64,000 bases of DNA from Streptomyces sp. 378 (GTDB lineage: Bacteria > Actinomycetota > Actinomycetes > Streptomycetales > Streptomycetaceae). This document shows, piece after piece, positions 1 to 8,868 of the stretch. Every line of letters begins with the position of its first letter. Position 1 is the first letter of the stretch. The DNA is taken from positions 1-64,000 of the forward strand of contig NZ_JASKMS010000020.1 in NCBI RefSeq assembly GCF_030124145.1, written 5' to 3'. The notes under the pieces were generated by a model. That model had not been told where the DNA came from and made no database searches. It worked only from the letters and a program-made list of their open reading frames with translations. The translations under genes and the position numbers were made by a program.

Positions 1-377
1 TCAAGGAACGGTCGCTTCCTTTGTACTCACCCTCTCGGGCTTTCCTCCGGGCTTCCCTTCGGTGTTCCAAACTCTATCAGTGTTTTTCCGGCCTCCTGAC
101 CACCGTCCTGCAGGCATGCAGAAGGCGACCCAGAGATAGGATCTGACAAGTTGGTTGCTGCCCGGCCAGGACGCGAGGTCGCGTCGTTCAGCCCCAAGCA
201 GGAGTACGACTGTACACGCGGCCGTGGAGCGGGGGCAAATCGATGTGAGGTATGGTCTAGACCACTTCGGAGTGCTCACGCGGAACCGGCACTTCAGGTG
301 ACATACGCTGCTGAACAGTGTGCCGTCCGGTACCTACAGGGACGGCCATATCGATCTCCACCCCTGGGAGGTTTCCC
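1..377. other. non-coding region upstream of crr
   Basis: No convincing gene is present in these 377 bases: the open frames lack a ribosome-binding site and normal Streptomyces codon use. The stretch holds the promoter region of crr-ptsI, including the DasR-type operator at 251-266 and the ribosome-binding site GGGAGG at 366-371. The first 100 bases are relatively AT-rich and may belong to the promoter of a gene left of the window. Confidence 0.6.
251..266. promoter_or_regulatory. DasR operator (dre) upstream of crr-ptsI
   Basis: The site reads TATGGTCTAGACCACT. Its core TGGTCTAGACCA (253-264) is a perfect 12-base palindrome that matches the Streptomyces dre consensus A(C/G)TGGTCTAGACCA(C/G)T. 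DasR is the GntR-family regulator of N-acetylglucosamine and chitin use, and crr-ptsI is an established DasR target in S. coelicolor. The site lies 112 bases before the crr start codon. Confidence 0.93.
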
Positions 378-827
378 ATGACCACCGTGACGTCCCCGCT
401 CGCAGGACGCGCCATCGGACTGGCAGCCGTGCCGGATCCCGTCTTCTCCGGGGCCATGGTCGGCCCGGGCACAGCGATCGACCCCGTACGTGAGCCTTCC
501 GAGGCCGTCTCGCCCGTGGACGGCGTCATCGTCTCCCTGCACCCGCACGCGTTCGTCGTCGTCGACCAGAACGGGCACGGTGTGCTCACCCATCTCGGCA
601 TCGACACCGTGCAGCTCAACGGCGAGGGTTTCGAGCTGCTCGTGAACAAGGGCGACACCGTACGGCGCGGTCAGGGCGTCGTGCGCTGGAACCCGGCCGC
701 CGTCGAGGCCGCCGGCAAGTCCGCGGTCTGCCCGGTCGTGGCCCTGGAGGCCACGGCCGAAGCGCTCTCCGATCTTCGTATCGACGGCGAAGTGAAGGCC
801 GGCGACAGTCTCTTCCTCTGGAAGTGA
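378..827 (+). CDS. crr: PTS glucose-family enzyme IIA (IIA-Crr)
   Basis: This 149-aa cytoplasmic protein is the IIA phosphocarrier of the sugar phosphotransferase system. It takes phosphate from HPr and passes it to a membrane IIB/IIC, in Streptomyces chiefly the N-acetylglucosamine permease. The family motif VLTHLGIDTVQL is present, with the phosphorylated histidine at residue 72, and the second active-site histidine lies in HPHAF (His57). The start at 378 was chosen because GGGAGG lies 6 bases upstream and the length equals the known Streptomyces protein. A longer in-frame start at 318 has no ribosome-binding site. It is followed 79 bases later by ptsI and is probably co-transcribed with it under DasR control. 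Confidence 0.96.
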   Translation: MTTVTSPLAGRAIGLAAVPDPVFSGAMVGPGTAIDPVREPSEAVSPVDGVIVSLHPHAFVVVDQNGHGVLTHLGIDTVQLNGEGFELLVNKGDTVRRGQGVVRWNPAAVEAAGKSAVCPVVALEATAEALSDLRIDGEVKAGDSLFLWK

Positions 828-906
828 CGTCAGTGCCGTCGTGATGACGGCGAGTACCACAACCAACGCGGCGGCGGGGCCCGCCGCTCTATCGGAGACG
901 GGTGAG

Positions 907-2577
907 ATGGAGACAACCCTGCGAGGCGTCGGTGTGAGCCACGGTGTGGCGATCGGCGAGGTGCGGCACATGGGAACGGCGGTACTCGAGCCGCCCGCGA
1001 AGCAGATCCCGGCGGAGGAGGCGGAGCGCGAACAGGGGCGCGCCCGCAAGGCCGTGGAGGCGGTGGCCGCCGACCTGATAGCGCGTGGCAATCTGGCCGG
1101 GGGCGAGGCCCAGGCGGTGCTCGAGGCTCAGGCCATGATGGCCCAGGACCCCGAGCTGATGGCCGATGTGGAGCGGCGGATCGCCGTGGGCAGTACGGCG
1201 GAGCGCGGCGTGTACGACGCGTTCGCCTCCTACCGCGAGCTGCTGGCGGGTGCCGGTGAGTACCTCGCCGGTCGCGTGGCGGACCTCGACGACGTGCGGA
1301 ACCGCATTGTCGCCCGCCTGCTGGGGGTGCCGATGCCGGGCGTCCCCGACAGCGACGAGCCCTACGTCCTGGTCGCCCGTGACCTCGCTCCGGCCGACAC
1401 CGCGCTGCTGGACCCGACGCTGGTGCTCGGCTTCGTCACCGAGGAGGGCGGGCCGACCAGCCACAGTGCGATCCTGGCGCGTGCGCTCGGCGTGCCGGCG
1501 GTGGTGGCCCTGCCTGGTGCCGGTGAGATCGCCGAGGGCACGATGGTCGCCGTCGACGGCAGCACGGGAGAGATCTTCGTGGACCCGAGCGACGAGAAGA
1601 AGGCGCAGCTCGAGGCCGCGGCCGCCGAGCGGAAGGCGGCGCTGGCGGCCTCGACGGGGCCCGGTGCCACGGCGGACGGTCACAAGGTGCCGCTGCTCGC
1701 GAACATCGGCGGCCCCGCCGATGTGGCGGCCGCTGTCGAGGCCGGTGCCGAGGGTGTCGGTCTCTTCCGCACGGAGTTCCTCTTCCTGGACGACAGCAAG
1801 CAGGCGCCGTCCGAGGAGAAGCAGGTTGCCGCCTACCGTCAGGTGCTCGAGGCGTTTCCCGAGGGACGCGTCGTGGTGCGGGTGCTGGACGCGGGCGCGG
1901 ACAAGCCGCTCGACTTCCTCACGCCGGCCGACGAGCCCAACCCGGCGCTCGGCGTGCGGGGCCTGCGGACGTTGCTCGACCACCCGGATGTTCTGCGCAC
2001 CCAGCTGACCGCGCTCGCGAAGGCCGCGGAGGGGCTGCCGGTCTATCTGGAGGTCATGGCCCCGATGGTGGCGGACCGTACGGATGCCCGGGCCTTCGCG
2101 GACGCCTGCCGTGAGGCCGGGCTGCGGGCGAAGTTCGGCGCGATGGTCGAGATCCCGTCGGCGGCACTGCGGGCTCGCTCGATCCTGCAGGAGGTCGAGT
2201 TCCTGTCGCTGGGGACCAACGACCTCGCCCAGTACACCTTCGCCGCCGACCGTCAGGTGGGTGCGGTGTCCCGGCTGCAGGATCCGTGGCAGCCCGCCCT
2301 GCTCGACCTGGTGGAGTTGTCCGCCGAGGCGGCGAAGGCCGAGGGCAAGAGCTGCGGTGTCTGTGGTGAGGCCGCGTCCGACCCGTTGCTCGCCTGTGTG
2401 CTGACCGGTTTGGGCGTCACCTCTCTCTCGATGGGTGCGGCGTCTATTCCCTATGTCCGGGCGACGCTGGCGAAGTACACGCTGGCGCAGTGCGAGCGGG
2501 CTGCCGCGGCGGCGCGGGCGACGGACAGTGCCGAGGACGCGCGCAGTGCGGCGCAGGCGGTGCTGTCGGGCGAGTAG
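907..2577 (+). CDS. ptsI: PTS enzyme I (phosphoenolpyruvate-protein phosphotransferase)
   Basis: Enzyme I moves phosphate from phosphoenolpyruvate to HPr and so feeds every PTS permease. The protein is 556 aa, the usual Streptomyces length. The phosphohistidine motif GGPTSHSAILAR carries the active His186. The C-terminal PEP-binding barrel is complete, with GVGLFRTEFLF, the segment ending SLGTNDLAQYT, and the conserved Cys motif SCGVCGEAASDP. The start at 907 follows GGAG at 894-897. An in-frame start at 841 would add 22 residues that the family lacks. HPr is not encoded in the window. A strong hairpin at 2606-2637 ends the operon. Confidence 0.96.
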   Translation: METTLRGVGVSHGVAIGEVRHMGTAVLEPPAKQIPAEEAEREQGRARKAVEAVAADLIARGNLAGGEAQAVLEAQAMMAQDPELMADVERRIAVGSTAERGVYDAFASYRELLAGAGEYLAGRVADLDDVRNRIVARLLGVPMPGVPDSDEPYVLVARDLAPADTALLDPTLVLGFVTEEGGPTSHSAILARALGVPAVVALPGAGEIAEGTMVAVDGSTGEIFVDPSDEKKAQLEAAAAERKAALAASTGPGATADGHKVPLLANIGGPADVAAAVEAGAEGVGLFRTEFLFLDDSKQAPSEEKQVAAYRQVLEAFPEGRVVVRVLDAGADKPLDFLTPADEPNPALGVRGLRTLLDHPDVLRTQLTALAKAAEGLPVYLEVMAPMVADRTDARAFADACREAGLRAKFGAMVEIPSAALRARSILQEVEFLSLGTNDLAQYTFAADRQVGAVSRLQDPWQPALLDLVELSAEAAKAEGKSCGVCGEAASDPLLACVLTGLGVTSLSMGAASIPYVRATLAKYTLAQCERAAAAARATDSAEDARSAAQAVLSGE

Positions 2578-2605
2578 GTCCGGCACGGCCGGCCGGCTGC
2601 CCGGC

Positions 2606-2637
2606 GAGGGGCGCTCCACCGAGGTGGCGCGCCCCTC
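2606..2637. terminator. bidirectional hairpin terminator between ptsI and 2644-3534
   Basis: Arms GAGGGGCGC (2606-2614) and GCGCCCCTC (2629-2637) pair perfectly and enclose an inner CCACC-ga-GGTGG stem. The hairpin lies between two convergent genes and is likely to stop transcription from both sides. It lacks a long T run, as is usual in Streptomyces. Confidence 0.8.
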
Positions 2638-2643
2638 CCCCGT

Positions 2644-3534
2644 TCAGTGCTGATGCCCTTGGGCCGGTTTCTCCTCGCCGAGGTCGGGTGGCGTGCAGTA
2701 GTCGACGTTGGATTCCGGGGAGATCAGGTCTCCGGATTCGACGTCGGTGCAGTAGGCGTCGAAGACCTCTCCCGCCGTGAGGGGTTCGAGTCCGTATGCG
2801 CGCATGCGCCAGCCGTAGACGCGGTCGGGTGTGCCTGGGGCGCTGGTGCGGATGACGAGTCCGCCGGGGCTGTCGGTGGCCAGGCCGAGGGCGAGGACCG
2901 TGGTGAATTCGAGGGCTTCGGTCCCGTCCGGGTTCAGCTCGGCCCCGTGGTCGGTGATGTGGAGGGCGGCGATGAGGGGTTCGGGGGGCCCGGTGACGCT
3001 GCAGACGAGGTGTCGGTGGCCGGGTGGGGCCGTGTCGAGGATGCGGACGAGCAGGTCGGAGGCCCGGGTGAAGGCGGCGCGTCCGATGTCCTCACCACAG
3101 GCGGTGCAGGCGCCCAGGCGGGCGAGGAGGGTGGTCGCGTACTCCCAGGTGGCCTGGCGCACGGCCTCGTCGACGAGGTCCGGGAGCAGGTCGGCCAGTG
3201 GCCGGCCGTCGTAAGGGAGGGTCGGGCCGGTGAGGGCGATCTGTGCGGTGAAGCGGGTGCGGCTCGACGGGCTGTCGGGGTCGAGGCCCTTCTGCGTGCA
3301 GAACTCGGCGTACTCCTCGGGGTCGAAGAGCGCCACCGCGGTGTGGCTGCCCTGCAGGGTTCGGCTCCTGAGGAGGCCCTCCACCTGTTTCAGGTAGGTG
3401 GCGTGGTCGTCGAAGGTGAAGCTGCGGTAGCGCCGCATGGCGCGAAAGTCGTGCTCGTCGGTCAGCAGGCCGATGGTGCCGGCGATTTCGCGGCGCAGTA
3501 GGCGTCGCATGGTGCGGTTGTCGGTGTGCGCCAT
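2644..3534 (-). CDS. hypothetical protein, 296 aa
   Basis: I do not recognise a catalytic family. The protein starts MAHTDNRTMRRLLRREI and has no signal peptide or membrane segment, so it should be cytoplasmic. A central CTACGED segment has a Cys-X2-Cys pair that could bind metal or be redox active, and there are further cysteines near 200 and 280. The start at 3534 is preceded by GGGGGAA. An upstream in-frame start at 3561 has no ribosome-binding site. Codon use is typical of the host. It is convergent with ptsI and alone on its strand apart from the acetoacetyl-CoA synthetase 186 bases upstream. I believe a conserved Streptomyces hypothetical sits in this position in S. coelicolor. Confidence 0.8.
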   Translation of the reverse strand: MAHTDNRTMRRLLRREIAGTIGLLTDEHDFRAMRRYRSFTFDDHATYLKQVEGLLRSRTLQGSHTAVALFDPEEYAEFCTQKGLDPDSPSSRTRFTAQIALTGPTLPYDGRPLADLLPDLVDEAVRQATWEYATTLLARLGACTACGEDIGRAAFTRASDLLVRILDTAPPGHRHLVCSVTGPPEPLIAALHITDHGAELNPDGTEALEFTTVLALGLATDSPGGLVIRTSAPGTPDRVYGWRMRAYGLEPLTAGEVFDAYCTDVESGDLISPESNVDYCTPPDLGEEKPAQGHQH

Positions 3535-3720
3535 TGTTTCCCCCTGTGCACGGTCGATCAATGCTCACTCACAGTAATCGTCGGCACTGACAGTGAGCCG
3601 GGGCGCCGTGGCACACGCACTCGATCGACAGCGCCTGGACGGCAGAAGGCGCAGGTCACAGCGATGGGTGGGGGTGTGTGCTGCGGCCTGCGCCGTGGTG
3701 ACGTCGCGATGCGGTGGGGG

Positions 3721-5688
3721 TCAGGAGCGTTTGCGGGCCAGGTCCTCGTAGAAGTTCAGCAGGTCGAGGTTGTCGATGGAGCCCGGGTTGACCGCCTTCT
3801 CCAGCGGGGTGCCCTGGAGGAGGCGCTTGACGGGGACCTCGATGCGCTTGCCGGTGAGGGTGTGCGGGATTCCGGGCACTTCGATGATCTCGTCGGGGAC
3901 ATGGCGCGGTGACAGTTGCTCGCGGATCGTCTGCTTGATGCGGGTCAGCAGGGACTCGTCGAGGACGGCTCCGGGGGCCAGGTGGACGAAGAGAGGCATC
4001 CAGTAGCCGCCGTCGGGCTGCTCGATGCCGATGACCAGGGACTCCCCGATCTCGGGGAGACGTTCCACGGCTTCGTAGATGTCGGCGGAGCCCATGCGGA
4101 CGCCCTGACGGTTGAGCGTGGAGTCGGAGCGGCCGTGGATGACGACGGATCCCCGGGAGGTGACGGTGATCCAGTCGCCGTGCCGCCAGACGCCGGGGTA
4201 GGTGTCGAAGTAGCTGTCGTGGTAGCGGCTGCCGTCGGGGTCGTTCCAGAAGTGGATGGGCATCGATGGCATGGGGTTGGTGACGACCAGTTCCCCGACC
4301 TCGTCGACGAGGGGGTTGCCGCTCGGGTCCCAGGACTGCAGGTCGGTGCCGAGGCACGGGGCCTGGAGCTCGCCGACGTGGACCGGGAGGGTCGGCACGG
4401 CACCGGCGAAGCAGGAGCACACGTCGGTGCCGCCGCTGACGGAAGCGAGCCACAGGTCGTCGCGGACCTCGTCGTGGAGCCAGCGGAAGCCGTCGGGCGG
4501 CAGGGGCGAGCCGGTGGTGGCGACGCACTGGACGGCGGAGAGGTCGAAGTCGCGCGACGGGTGCACACCCGCCTTGCGGCAAGCCATGACGTAAGCCGCC
4601 GAGGTGCCGTAGAGGGTGGCTTTGGTGCGTTCGGCGATCCGCCACTGGGCGCCGGTGTCGGGGTAGCCCGGGCTGCCGTCGTAGAGGACGATCGTGGTGC
4701 CGGTGAGCAGGCCGGAGACGAGGAAGTTCCACATCATCCAGCCGGTCGAGGTGTACCAGAAGAACCGGTCTTCCGGGCCGAGGTCGCAGTGCAGGCCGAG
4801 TTGCTTGAGGTGCTCGACCAGGATGCCGCCCTGGGACTGGACGATGGCCTTGGGCAGGCCGGTCGTGCCGGAGGAGTAGAGCACCCACAGGGGGTGGTCG
4901 AAGGGCACCTGCTCGAAGACGGGGTCCGTGTCGGCCGAGGTGAGGGCCGACCAGTCCAAGGCGCCCTCGGGTGCCTCGGTGCCGAGGAGCGGGATGTGGA
5001 TCACGGCGCGCAGGGTGGGCAGTTCGCGGCGAAGCTCGGCGACGACCTCGCGTCGGTCGTGTTCCTTGCCGCCGTAGCGGTAGCCGTCGACGGTGAAGAG
5101 GACGACGGGTTCGACCTGCCGGAAGCGGTCCAGGACGCTGCGGGCGCCGAAGTCGGGCGCGCAGGAGGTCCAGACTCCGCCGACGGCGGCTGTGGCGAGG
5201 AGGGCGACCACGGCCTGTGGGACGTTCGGGAGGTAGCCGCTGACGCGGTCGCCGGGACGTACGCCGAGCGCGCGCAGTTCGGCGGTCAGGGAGCCGACCT
5301 GGCGGCGCAGCTCGGCCCAGGTGACGGGGCGCGGTTCGTGCGTCTCGTCCACGTGCAGGAGGGCCGGTTCGTCCGCGCGGGTGGCGGCCGCTCGCAGGGC
5401 GTGTTCGGCGTAGTTGAGGGTCGCTTCGGGGAACCACTGGGCGCCCGGCATCGAGCGGTCGCCGAGCACGCGCGCGTAGGGGGTCGAGAAGCGGACGTCG
5501 AACCACTCCGTGACGGCTTTCCAGAAGGTGTCGAGGTCGTCGACGGACCAGCGGTGCAGGGCCGCGTAGCCGCCCTCGGCGGGGGCGCCGTGGCGTTCGG
5601 CGGCCCAGGCCTGGAACCTGGTGATTCGTGCCCGGGCGATGCGCTCGGGGTCTGGCTGCCAGAGCGGCTGGGGACTCTCGGTCGACAT
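3721..5688 (-). CDS. aacS: acetoacetate-CoA ligase (acetoacetyl-CoA synthetase)
   Basis: This 655-aa member of the ANL adenylating superfamily makes acetoacetyl-CoA from acetoacetate, CoA and ATP. The AMP-binding loop YSSGTTGLPKAIV and the C-terminal TGKRIEVPVKR segment are present. Lys614 in that segment is the catalytic lysine which, in the S. lividans homologue, is switched off by acetylation. The N-terminal WFPEATLNYAEH region is typical of the acetoacetate rather than the acetate branch. The start at 5688 follows GGGAGCC; a much longer open frame upstream is fortuitous. The gene is divergent from the GH31 gene across a 211-base promoter region. Its function in butyrate or ketone-body metabolism is inferred from the family. 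Confidence 0.93.
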   Translation of the reverse strand: MSTESPQPLWQPDPERIARARITRFQAWAAERHGAPAEGGYAALHRWSVDDLDTFWKAVTEWFDVRFSTPYARVLGDRSMPGAQWFPEATLNYAEHALRAAATRADEPALLHVDETHEPRPVTWAELRRQVGSLTAELRALGVRPGDRVSGYLPNVPQAVVALLATAAVGGVWTSCAPDFGARSVLDRFRQVEPVVLFTVDGYRYGGKEHDRREVVAELRRELPTLRAVIHIPLLGTEAPEGALDWSALTSADTDPVFEQVPFDHPLWVLYSSGTTGLPKAIVQSQGGILVEHLKQLGLHCDLGPEDRFFWYTSTGWMMWNFLVSGLLTGTTIVLYDGSPGYPDTGAQWRIAERTKATLYGTSAAYVMACRKAGVHPSRDFDLSAVQCVATTGSPLPPDGFRWLHDEVRDDLWLASVSGGTDVCSCFAGAVPTLPVHVGELQAPCLGTDLQSWDPSGNPLVDEVGELVVTNPMPSMPIHFWNDPDGSRYHDSYFDTYPGVWRHGDWITVTSRGSVVIHGRSDSTLNRQGVRMGSADIYEAVERLPEIGESLVIGIEQPDGGYWMPLFVHLAPGAVLDESLLTRIKQTIREQLSPRHVPDEIIEVPGIPHTLTGKRIEVPVKRLLQGTPLEKAVNPGSIDNLDLLNFYEDLARKRS

Positions 5689-5899
5689 GGTCGGCTCCCG
5701 GACTGTGCGCGTCGTGTGCGTCCTCCGCGCACGGGCTGGGGTGTGCGCGTGAGCGGCTGGCACGGACAATGCCATGTGATCGACTTCGGCACCAGGGTGC
5801 GCCCCACACAGTCCGTGTCGTGAAGATGTGGTCCATGCATGGGTGAACGGCAGTTGAACGACACTCGTGCGCGGGGCGGTCAGTGGCAGGGTGAGCAGC

Positions 5900-8266
5900 A
5901 TGAACGGTCGTGACCTGGTGCGTTCGGTGAGAGCGGTGGCTTCGGTGGGGGCGGCGCAGGGTGTGCGTACCGTACGAGCAGCGTGGCGCAGGCACCGGGC
6001 CGACGCCACCGGGCTGCCGACGCGAGGGGCGGAGCGTGCCCGGGTGCCCGGGCCCGTGCAGGACGCGGAGCCGGGGCCGGGGGGCGGTGTAGTCCGCTTC
6101 GGCCGGTCGGAGCTGCGGATTCTGGTCGCCGCGAACGGGGCGGTGTTCTGGGGTTGGGACGGGGCGGAGCCCGAGCCGTCGTACGCGCTGGCCGGCGGGT
6201 GTCCGGAGCCGGATCCGCGGGCGGTCCTGGAGCCGGACAAGGACGGCGGCTGGCGGGTGGTCGCCGAGCGGGTCACGGTCGTGGTCTCACGGCACGGCGC
6301 GGTGGAGGTGCTCACTCCGGGTGGTGTGACCCTGCGGCGCGATCTGCCGCCGCGGTGGTGGGAGCCGGTCGGCGGGGGTCCGGGACGGTGGATGCAGCGG
6401 TCGGAGGTGGGCGCCGACGCGCGGTTCTTCGGTCTCGGGGGGCGGACCGCGGGTCCTCGGCTGCCGGACGGGACGTACCGGCTGTGGAACACCGATCCCG
6501 GCCGCTCCGTCGCGCCGGGCGACGACCCGCTGTACATCACGATGCCCGTGCAGGTGGTGGTGTCCGACGGCGGCACCCACCTGGCCTTCCACGACAACGC
6601 GTGGGACGGCACGGTGACGCTGCGGGCGGGCGAGGAGGGCTCGGGTTCCGGACACGACCGGGCGGGGACGAGCGAGCTGCGGATGGACGGCGGTCCGCTG
6701 CGCTGCTGGGTGATGGTGGGCACCCCCGCGCGCGTGCTGCTCGCCTGGGCGTCGCTCACCGGGGCGCCCGCCCTGCCGCCCGCGTGGGCGCTCGGGCACC
6801 ATCACGCGCGGTGGGGGTTCGGCAGTGAGCAGGAGGTACGGCGGATCGTCGCGGGGTATGCGGAGCACGGCCTGCCGCTCGACGCCGTGCACCTGGACAT
6901 CGACCACCTCGACGCACACCAGGTGTTCACCGTCGACCAAAACCGTTTCCCGAAGCTGCCCGTGCTGGCCGAGGAGCTCCGGCGGGACGGCATCCGGCTG
7001 GTGTCGATCGTGGACCCGGCGGTGAAGGCCCTTCCCGGCAACGCGGTGTACGACGGCGGTGTGGCGGAGGAAGCGTTCGTGCGGGACGCCTCGGGTGAGG
7101 TCGTGGAGGGTGTCTCGTGGCCCGGGGAGGTGGTGTTTCCCGATTTCACGCACGCCCGGGTGCGGGAGTGGTGGGGCGGCCTCTACGCGGAGCGGCTCGC
7201 CCAGGGCTTCTCGGGATTCTGGCACGACCTGAACGAGCCCACGTCGTTCACCGCCTTCGGGGAGTCGACGCTGCCGCGTTCGGCCCGGCACTGCCTGGAG
7301 GGGCGTGGCGGTGACCATCGCGAGGCACACAACGTGTACGCCCTGTGCATGGCCAGGGCGGGGTTCGAGGGCCTGAGGAGGCTCGCGCCCCAGGAGCGGC
7401 CGTTCCTGTTCTCCCGCTCAGGGTGGGCCGGCATGCAGCGCTACGGAGGCACCTGGTCGGGTGACGTGGCCACCGGCTGGGCGGGGCTTAGGGCGTCGTT
7501 GTCGCTGGTGTTGGGTCTCGGCCTGTGCGGCGTCCCGTACTCGGGGCCGGACGTCGGGGGCTTCGACGGGGATCCGTCCCCCGAGCTGTATCTGCGGTGG
7601 TTCCAGCTGGGCGCGTACCTGCCGCTGTTCCGTACGCATGCGGGTCTGCGGGCGGGCCGCAGGGAGCCGTGGGAGTTCGGCGGCGAGGTGCTGGAGCACG
7701 CGCGCGTGGCGCTCGTGGAGCGCCGGCGGCTGCTGCCGTACTTCATGACGCTGGCGCATCTGGCGCGGCGTACCGGGGCGCCCTATGCGCGGCCTCTGTG
7801 GTGGGGGGCGCCGGAGGAGCGGGCGCTGCGTGACTGCGAGGACGCCTTTCTGCTGGGTGACAGCCTCCTGGTGGCGCCGGTGCTGGACCCGGGCGCCGAG
7901 CGGCGTGCCGTGCGGCTGCCGCGGGGGCGCTGGTACGACACCGCGACAGGGCAGGCGTACGAAGGTCCGGGGCAGGTGCTCGTCGACGCGCCGCTGTCGC
8001 GGATTCCGGTGTTCGCGCGCGCGGGTGCCGTGATCCCGGTCCGTGGGGAGGACGGTGGTCTGGAACTGGAGGTGTGGGCGCCCGCCCGGGGACGGACCGG
8101 AGGCGGTCTGGTCGTGCCGGACGGGGGCGAGGGGTGGGACGAGTCGGAGATCGAGCGCTATACCGCTCGCTGGACGGGGTCGCGGGTGGTCGTGGAGCGG
8201 GAGGGTGGGGAGGACGGGAGTGCGCCGCCCCACTCCGTGCGCGTCCGCGGGGCCGGGGGGCACTGA
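5900..8266 (+). CDS. glycoside hydrolase family 31 (alpha-glucosidase-like)
   Basis: The 788-aa protein belongs to GH31, retaining exo-enzymes that release alpha-linked glucose or xylose. The motif FWHDLNEPTSF places the nucleophile at Asp443, and GGTWSGDVATGW places the acid/base at Asp522. The segment VHLDIDHLD matches the substrate-contact strand of the family. There is no clear signal peptide, so it probably works on imported oligosaccharides in the cytoplasm. The start at 5900 has AGGGTGAG upstream; an in-frame GTG at 5867 is less likely. Substrate cannot be read from the sequence; alpha-glucosidase is the default call, with alpha-xylosidase possible. Confidence 0.9.
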   Translation: MNGRDLVRSVRAVASVGAAQGVRTVRAAWRRHRADATGLPTRGAERARVPGPVQDAEPGPGGGVVRFGRSELRILVAANGAVFWGWDGAEPEPSYALAGGCPEPDPRAVLEPDKDGGWRVVAERVTVVVSRHGAVEVLTPGGVTLRRDLPPRWWEPVGGGPGRWMQRSEVGADARFFGLGGRTAGPRLPDGTYRLWNTDPGRSVAPGDDPLYITMPVQVVVSDGGTHLAFHDNAWDGTVTLRAGEEGSGSGHDRAGTSELRMDGGPLRCWVMVGTPARVLLAWASLTGAPALPPAWALGHHHARWGFGSEQEVRRIVAGYAEHGLPLDAVHLDIDHLDAHQVFTVDQNRFPKLPVLAEELRRDGIRLVSIVDPAVKALPGNAVYDGGVAEEAFVRDASGEVVEGVSWPGEVVFPDFTHARVREWWGGLYAERLAQGFSGFWHDLNEPTSFTAFGESTLPRSARHCLEGRGGDHREAHNVYALCMARAGFEGLRRLAPQERPFLFSRSGWAGMQRYGGTWSGDVATGWAGLRASLSLVLGLGLCGVPYSGPDVGGFDGDPSPELYLRWFQLGAYLPLFRTHAGLRAGRREPWEFGGEVLEHARVALVERRRLLPYFMTLAHLARRTGAPYARPLWWGAPEERALRDCEDAFLLGDSLLVAPVLDPGAERRAVRLPRGRWYDTATGQAYEGPGQVLVDAPLSRIPVFARAGAVIPVRGEDGGLELEVWAPARGRTGGGLVVPDGGEGWDESEIERYTARWTGSRVVVEREGGEDGSAPPHSVRVRGAGGH

Positions 8267-8284
8267 GCGCCAAGCGGACCGGGC

Positions 8285-8821
8285 TCAGATGTACCGGCCC
8301 TCGAACCAGGCCCGTACGGCCAGGGTGTGGAGGGGGAAGGCGAGCTCCTCGGGCCTGCGCAGGAGGTGCCAGCCCTCCGTCTCGTCCGTGGTGGTGGAGG
8401 AGGGCAGGCCCTCGGCCGGGCGTTCCGGGAGGAGGCCGAAGAGCAGCAGGTGCCCGTCGGGCGAGCTCATGGCGTCGACGAGCCGCACGTCACGACCGGC
8501 CGCGTCGATGCCGGTTTCCTCCCTGAGCTCGCGTATGACGGCCTGCCGCCAGTCCTCCCGGTCGTCGATGTAGCCGCCGGGCAGGGCGATGCCCCCGCGC
8601 GCGGGGGCGATGGTTCGGGTGATGACGACCAGGGCGGTGCCCTTGGTGTCGTACACGGGCTGGAGGGCCACCGCGACCGGGAGTGGATTGCGGTAGGCCA
8701 CGGCGCCGCACATCGGACAGGTGCGGGGCCAGCCGGTGACGCCCTCGTCGTAGGGCGCGCCGCAGCTCGAACAGTGGGAGTTCGGCGCGGAGTTGGAAGC
8801 GGAGTGCTGAGTTTCGGACAC
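8285..8821 (-). CDS. NUDIX hydrolase with N-terminal zinc ribbon
   Basis: The 178-aa protein has a zinc ribbon (CSSC then CPMC, residues 17-37) followed by a Nudix fold. The Nudix box runs from GGYIDDRE to REETGI and keeps the GX5E and REXXEE residues that bind the metal-pyrophosphate substrate. This layout resembles NADH pyrophosphatase NudC and related nucleotide-clearing enzymes, although the C-terminal NudC signature is not obvious. The start is a GTG at 8821 with only a weak ribosome-binding site. The gene is convergent with the GH31 gene at a distance of 18 bases. Confidence 0.88.
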   Translation of the reverse strand: MSETQHSASNSAPNSHCSSCGAPYDEGVTGWPRTCPMCGAVAYRNPLPVAVALQPVYDTKGTALVVITRTIAPARGGIALPGGYIDDREDWRQAVIRELREETGIDAAGRDVRLVDAMSSPDGHLLLFGLLPERPAEGLPSSTTTDETEGWHLLRRPEELAFPLHTLAVRAWFEGRYI

Positions 8822-8868
8822 GCGGCGGACTGTAGCCGATCACGCGGAGGGCGCCTCGGGCAGGCGGC

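Noticed and set aside
1-279. 92-codon leftward open frame at the window start
   Set aside because: Codon use is not Streptomyces-like, there is no ribosome-binding site, and it overlaps the DasR operator. It is treated as non-coding.
5689-6759. N-terminal extension of the acetoacetyl-CoA synthetase frame to 6759 (1012 aa)
   Set aside because: The extra 357 residues overlap the GH31 gene, lack family similarity and cross the divergent promoter. The start at 5688 has a good ribosome-binding site.
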